Shown here: positions 61,076 to 64,000 of the stretch, one piece after another
Numbering within the stretch: the stretch's first letter is position 1
Layout of the letters: the number at the start of each line of letters is the position of its first letter
Origin: an uncultured Clostridia bacterium
GTDB taxonomy: Bacteria > Bacillota > Clostridia > Christensenellales > Aristaeellaceae
Direction: 5' to 3'
Length of the DNA stretch: 64,000 nt
Assembly: GCA_934662505.1 (NCBI GenBank)
Contig: CAKUKE010000001.1
Coordinates: forward strand, 62,001-126,000
Position numbers and translations under genes: made by a program
The notes under the pieces: model-generated
Database searches by the model: none
The model's input: the letters and a program-made list of their open reading frames with translations, nothing else
Told to the model about the DNA's origin: nothing

Positions 61076-61984
61076 TCAGCCCTTGAGGGAGCCGATCATA
61101 ACGCCCTTGGTGAAGTACTTCTGAATGAAGGGGTAGAAGCACAGCACGGGGACGGTCGCGATAACGATGGTGGTATAGCGCACCAGCTTTTTGTACTGGC
61201 TGATATTGTCCGCATTGACCGTGTTGAGCACGCTGGATGCGCCCTGATTGGTCATACCCGAACCGCTGCTTTCCAGCACCAGCACCTCGCGCAGCACCAG
61301 CTGCAGGGGGTACTTGTCGCGGGAACGGATGTAGATCATGGCGCCGAACCAGGAGTTCCAGTAGCCGACGGCGTAGTACAGCAGAATGACCGCCAGCACG
61401 GCTTTGGACAGGGGAATGATGATGCGAACCAGAATGGTGAAATCGTTGGCGCCGTCCAGACGGGCGCTTTCGGACAGGCTGTCCGGCACGTTCATAAAGC
61501 CGGTGCGCATAACGATCAGGTTCCACACGCTGATCAGGTTGGGAATGATCAGCGCCAGACGGCTGTCCAGCATGCCCAGATCCTTGACGAGCAGGTAGGA
61601 GGGAATGAGACCGCCGGAGAAGAACATGGTGAAGGTGACGAGCACCATGAGGAACTTGGAGTACCACCAGCGCTTCTGGCTGAGCACCCACGCGGCCAGA
61701 CAGGTCATGACCATGTTGGAAACGGTACCGACCACCACCAGGAACAGGGTATTCATATAGCCTGTTTTGATGCTGGGGATCTGCAGCACCAGCTGGTAGC
61801 CCTTCCAGGTGAAGCCCAGTGGGTGGAACAGTACGCCGCGGAACGATTCCAGCTGGAGCGGTTCAGAGAAGGACGCCATGACCACGTGGATCAGGGGTAC
61901 CAGACAGGTGAAGCACAGAAGTGCCATAAACAGGTAGATCAACACATCTACAAAGCGCTGAAAGGGAGTTTTGTATTCTCTCAT
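61076..61984 (-). CDS. Sugar ABC permease, YtcP/LplC-like (fourth importer)
   Basis: A 302-residue permease. TM1 is VDVLIYLFMALLCFTCLVPL; the EAA-type motif is LSESARLDGANDFTILVRI; LYYAVGYWNSWFGAMIYI and the C-terminal KYFTKGVMIGSLKG match the YtcP branch and closely resemble the permease at 13134. It follows the LplB-like gene by 13 bp. Last gene of the operon before the terminator at 61011-61040. Confidence 0.93.
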   Translation of the reverse strand: MREYKTPFQRFVDVLIYLFMALLCFTCLVPLIHVVMASFSEPLQLESFRGVLFHPLGFTWKGYQLVLQIPSIKTGYMNTLFLVVVGTVSNMVMTCLAAWVLSQKRWWYSKFLMVLVTFTMFFSGGLIPSYLLVKDLGMLDSRLALIIPNLISVWNLIVMRTGFMNVPDSLSESARLDGANDFTILVRIIIPLSKAVLAVILLYYAVGYWNSWFGAMIYIRSRDKYPLQLVLREVLVLESSGSGMTNQGASSVLNTVNADNISQYKKLVRYTTIVIATVPVLCFYPFIQKYFTKGVMIGSLKG

Positions 61985-61997
61985 GTTTTTCGCCTCC

Positions 61998-62957
61998 TCA
62001 CCACAGACTGTTTTCCGTCACCTTCCGGCTGATGGCGTTGGTGGCGACCAGCAGGATGGAGTTGATGACGGAGTTGAACAGGCCAACGGCGGCGCTGTAG
62101 GAGTAGTTGGATTCAAGCAGACCTTTGCGGTAGACGAACGTGGCGATGATATCGGACACTTCCATGATGCTGTCGTTGTACAGCAGCAGCGTCTTTTCGT
62201 AGCCCACGTTCATGATGTTGCCGATCTGCAGGATGAGCAGGATGGTGATGGTGGGGACGATGGAAGGCAGGGTGATGTACCACATCCGCTGCAGGCGGGA
62301 GGTGATGCCGTCAATGGCGCCTGCTTCGTACAGCTCGGCGTCTACGCCGGAAATGGCGGCCATGTAGATGATGCTGTCAAAGCCTACATACTGCCATAGC
62401 TGTGATCCGATGTATATAGGTCGGTATGCGCTTTCCAGCGTGAGCAGGTTTTTATCCGTGCCGCCTACTAACTGAACAATGTAGGAAATGACGCCGTCCT
62501 TGGCGCAGAAGTCGCGCACAAGGCCGCACACAACCACCATGGAAATGAAGTAGGGCATGTAAGTGATGGTCTGCACCACGCGTTTGTAGGGTTCGCAGCG
62601 AATTTCATTCAGCAGCAGCGCCAGAATAATGGGCGCGGGGAAGCAGAAAATCAGACAAAGCGCACTCAGGAGTACGGTATTTCTCAGAATTCGGACGAAG
62701 TAGTAGCTATTGAAGAACTGTTCAAAGTGCTTGAAGCCTACCCAGCTGCTACCCAGAATGCCCTTGCGGGGCTGGTAGTTTTTGAAGGCGATGACGACGC
62801 CGTACATGGGGTAATAATGGAAAATGAGGAAAAAGGCCAACATGGGCAGGGACATGAGATACAGCCATTTGCGCTGCTTCCATTCCCTTTTGAGAAAACG
62901 CCACACCTTGTCGCCGACCGACATGGGCGCGCGGGCAGAAACGGTTGCGTTTTTCAA
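61998..62957 (-). CDS. Sugar ABC permease, LplB-like (fourth importer)
   Basis: A 319-residue permease. After a basic N-terminus, LMSLPMLAFFLIFHYYPMYG forms TM1; the EAA motif is LYEAGAIDGITSRLQRMWY. It belongs to the same LplB/YtcO branch as the protein at 12188 and pairs with the YtcP-like subunit downstream. Upstream is the binding-protein gene, separated by a 156-bp gap holding a 12-bp hairpin. No ATPase linked. Confidence 0.93.
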   Translation of the reverse strand: MKNATVSARAPMSVGDKVWRFLKREWKQRKWLYLMSLPMLAFFLIFHYYPMYGVVIAFKNYQPRKGILGSSWVGFKHFEQFFNSYYFVRILRNTVLLSALCLIFCFPAPIILALLLNEIRCEPYKRVVQTITYMPYFISMVVVCGLVRDFCAKDGVISYIVQLVGGTDKNLLTLESAYRPIYIGSQLWQYVGFDSIIYMAAISGVDAELYEAGAIDGITSRLQRMWYITLPSIVPTITILLILQIGNIMNVGYEKTLLLYNDSIMEVSDIIATFVYRKGLLESNYSYSAAVGLFNSVINSILLVATNAISRKVTENSLW

Positions 62958-63060
62958 CCTGAATACCTTCTTTCATCTGGCGCTTGCCGGAAAGGAAGCG
63001 AAGGACGCCGGCAAAACTGCGTAATCAACGTGATCAGGAGACGCGGAAGATAAAAGGAAA

Positions 63061-63089
63061 GGCAGAGGAGGAGCGTGTCCTCCTCTGCC
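63061..63089 (-). promoter_or_regulatory. Hairpin between binding-protein and permease genes (fourth importer)
   Basis: A perfect 12-bp stem GGCAGAGGAGGA (63061-63072) with TCCTCCTCTGCC (63078-63089), followed on the minus strand by the T-rich TTTCCTTTTATC. Likely attenuator or mRNA-stabilising stem. Confidence 0.65.
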
Positions 63090-63113
63090 GGAAGCCTTTT
63101 TAAGGGGATAGGG

Positions 63114-64000
63114 TTAACGGGCCAGCCAGCGCTCGTAGGAAGCCTTTTCGATGGCGGTGGCGGCGTCGATGTTCATGGCCTTGATCTGGGCAACATAGTC
63201 ATCCCATTCGGTCAGGGAGCGCTTGCCGGTGATGAAGGCGGTGGTGTTTTCGTTGACGTAGGTGTTCACATCGTTCATGATGTTGTTGAATTCGCTGGAC
63301 TCTTCATCCGTGTAGGACAGGGTCACAGGCATCATGTACTTGTCATCAGCGGAAGTGCCCCAGCGAACCTGGCAGGCATTGGCTTCTTCGCCGTAGGAGC
63401 CGTTTTCACGGGTCCAGTCGCGGAGGAACGCGCCGTGGCTGTACAGATACTTGAAGTTGATGGTCGCAATGTCCACGCCCTCGGCGTTGCGCACGATCTT
63501 GTCGGTGTAGACTTCCTTGCCGTCCACCATGGTGTAGTCTTCGCCTTCCACGCCCCAGTTGGCCAGATGGCTGCCTTCCTCAGAGTAGAACCAATCCAGA
63601 TAGGACACGGCCTTTTCGGGGTTCTTGCAGTCCGCGGTCACAACGGTGGCATAGCCGCGAGCCTGAGTCTGGGTGTAGGAGATGTGGGGGATTTCGCCGT
63701 CGGCGGTCAGCTTGGGATAAGCGACGCCCAGCATTTCGTAGTTGGGATCGATGGCCTTGCCAGCTTCGGTCCAGGAGTCAAAATTCCAGAAACCAACGTA
63801 GGTGGCAGCGGCGCATTCCGCATTCTGGAATTCCTTGCTGAAGTCGTTCCACACGGAGTAGTCTTCCTGAATGAGGCCTTCGGCGTACCACTTGGCCATG
63901 TTTTCCACAGCAGCCTTGTAGTTGTCGGTGATGGGTCCAAAGACCACTTCGCCTTCTTCATTCAGCTGGAAGGTGTCATCAGCGTTGAAGCTGCCCAGGA
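63114..64000 (-). CDS. Extracellular sugar-binding protein of the fourth importer, C-terminal part
   Basis: About 294 C-terminal residues of a solute-binding protein whose N-terminus lies beyond the window; the reading frame stays open to base 64000. Segments such as LGSFNADDTFQLNEEGEVVF, WYAEGLIQEDYSVWNDFSKE and KNPEKAVSYLDWFYSEEGSH fit the LplA-like binding proteins of YtcP/LplB importers. It ends KASYERWLAR. It is the first gene, in transcription order, of the operon shown here. Ligand unknown. Confidence 0.9.
   Translation of the reverse strand, partial: LGSFNADDTFQLNEEGEVVFGPITDNYKAAVENMAKWYAEGLIQEDYSVWNDFSKEFQNAECAAATYVGFWNFDSWTEAGKAIDPNYEMLGVAYPKLTADGEIPHISYTQTQARGYATVVTADCKNPEKAVSYLDWFYSEEGSHLANWGVEGEDYTMVDGKEVYTDKIVRNAEGVDIATINFKYLYSHGAFLRDWTRENGSYGEEANACQVRWGTSADDKYMMPVTLSYTDEESSEFNNIMNDVNTYVNENTTAFITGKRSLTEWDDYVAQIKAMNIDAATAIEKASYERWLAR

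Noticed and set aside
1..64000. tRNA, rRNA, riboswitch or transposase genes
   Set aside because: No rRNA-like text, no convincing tRNA cloverleaf or T-loop box, no recognised riboswitch core and no transposase protein was seen on either strand by eye.

Overview
The window reads as the chromosome of a strictly anaerobic, gut-type Clostridia-class Bacillota (Firmicutes), possibly a Christensenellales or Oscillospirales relative. This rests on gene content only: [FeFe]-hydrogenases, YesMN-type two-component regulation, LacI, AraC and LysR regulators, several sugar ABC importers without their own ATPase, glycoside hydrolases, strong Shine-Dalgarno sites, and frequent GTG and TTG starts. No rRNA or tRNA was seen, so the species cannot be fixed.

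Layout. 1-6.3 kb: a divergent AraC-type regulator (cut by the window edge) and a five-gene redox operon (Fe-S Old Yellow Enzyme, SDR, fumarate-reductase-like flavoprotein, TIM-barrel isomerase-like protein, D-2-hydroxyacid dehydrogenase). 6.4-8.4 kb: an AsnC/Lrp regulator divergent from a MATE exporter. 8.5-17.1 kb: a YesM/YesN sensor kinase and regulator facing a two-permease sugar importer, its binding protein and an FAD oxidoreductase. 17.2-23.9 kb: LysR, a phosphotransferase-like protein, then a hydrogen module: thioredoxin-like ferredoxin, PAS-containing sensory [FeFe]-hydrogenase, SpoIIE-type phosphatase and a group-B-like [FeFe]-hydrogenase. 24.4-28.4 kb: a MacB-type ABC export operon with two adaptor proteins.

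28.6-35.6 kb: a complete type II-A CRISPR-Cas locus: tracrRNA with its own promoter and terminator, cas9, cas1, cas2, csn2, a leader promoter inside csn2, and an array of ten repeats and nine spacers ending in a degenerate repeat. It looks more A+T-rich than its surroundings and lies between two terminators, as expected of a transferred module.

35.6-43.6 kb: a LacI regulon for an alpha-glucan. The same 14-bp palindrome lies downstream of the promoters of lacI and of a GH66 dextranase-type gene, which is followed by a CUT1 importer and an (alpha/alpha)6 glycosidase. 43.8-48.7 kb: small accessory genes (membrane protein, DUF2975, GNAT, DUF3795), a TetR gene with its own palindrome, and a frameshifted, truncated ABC exporter. 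48.8-55.7 kb (minus): an unusual operon joining a propeller-plus-binding-domain protein and two sugar permeases to an HlyD-like adaptor and an FtsX/MacB-like permease without an ATPase. 55.9-60.1 kb: a HEAT-repeat mini-protein, a GH78 alpha-L-rhamnosidase and a GT-C membrane protein. 60.1-61.0 kb: non-coding DNA with a 120-bp tandem repeat. 61.1-64 kb (minus): a fourth sugar importer whose binding protein runs off the window.

Most of the window therefore serves plant or host glycan uptake and breakdown, hydrogen metabolism and drug or peptide export. The most notable items are the full type II-A locus, the LacI operator pair, strong hairpins directly after all four importer binding-protein genes, the hybrid import/adaptor operon and the sensory-hydrogenase module.
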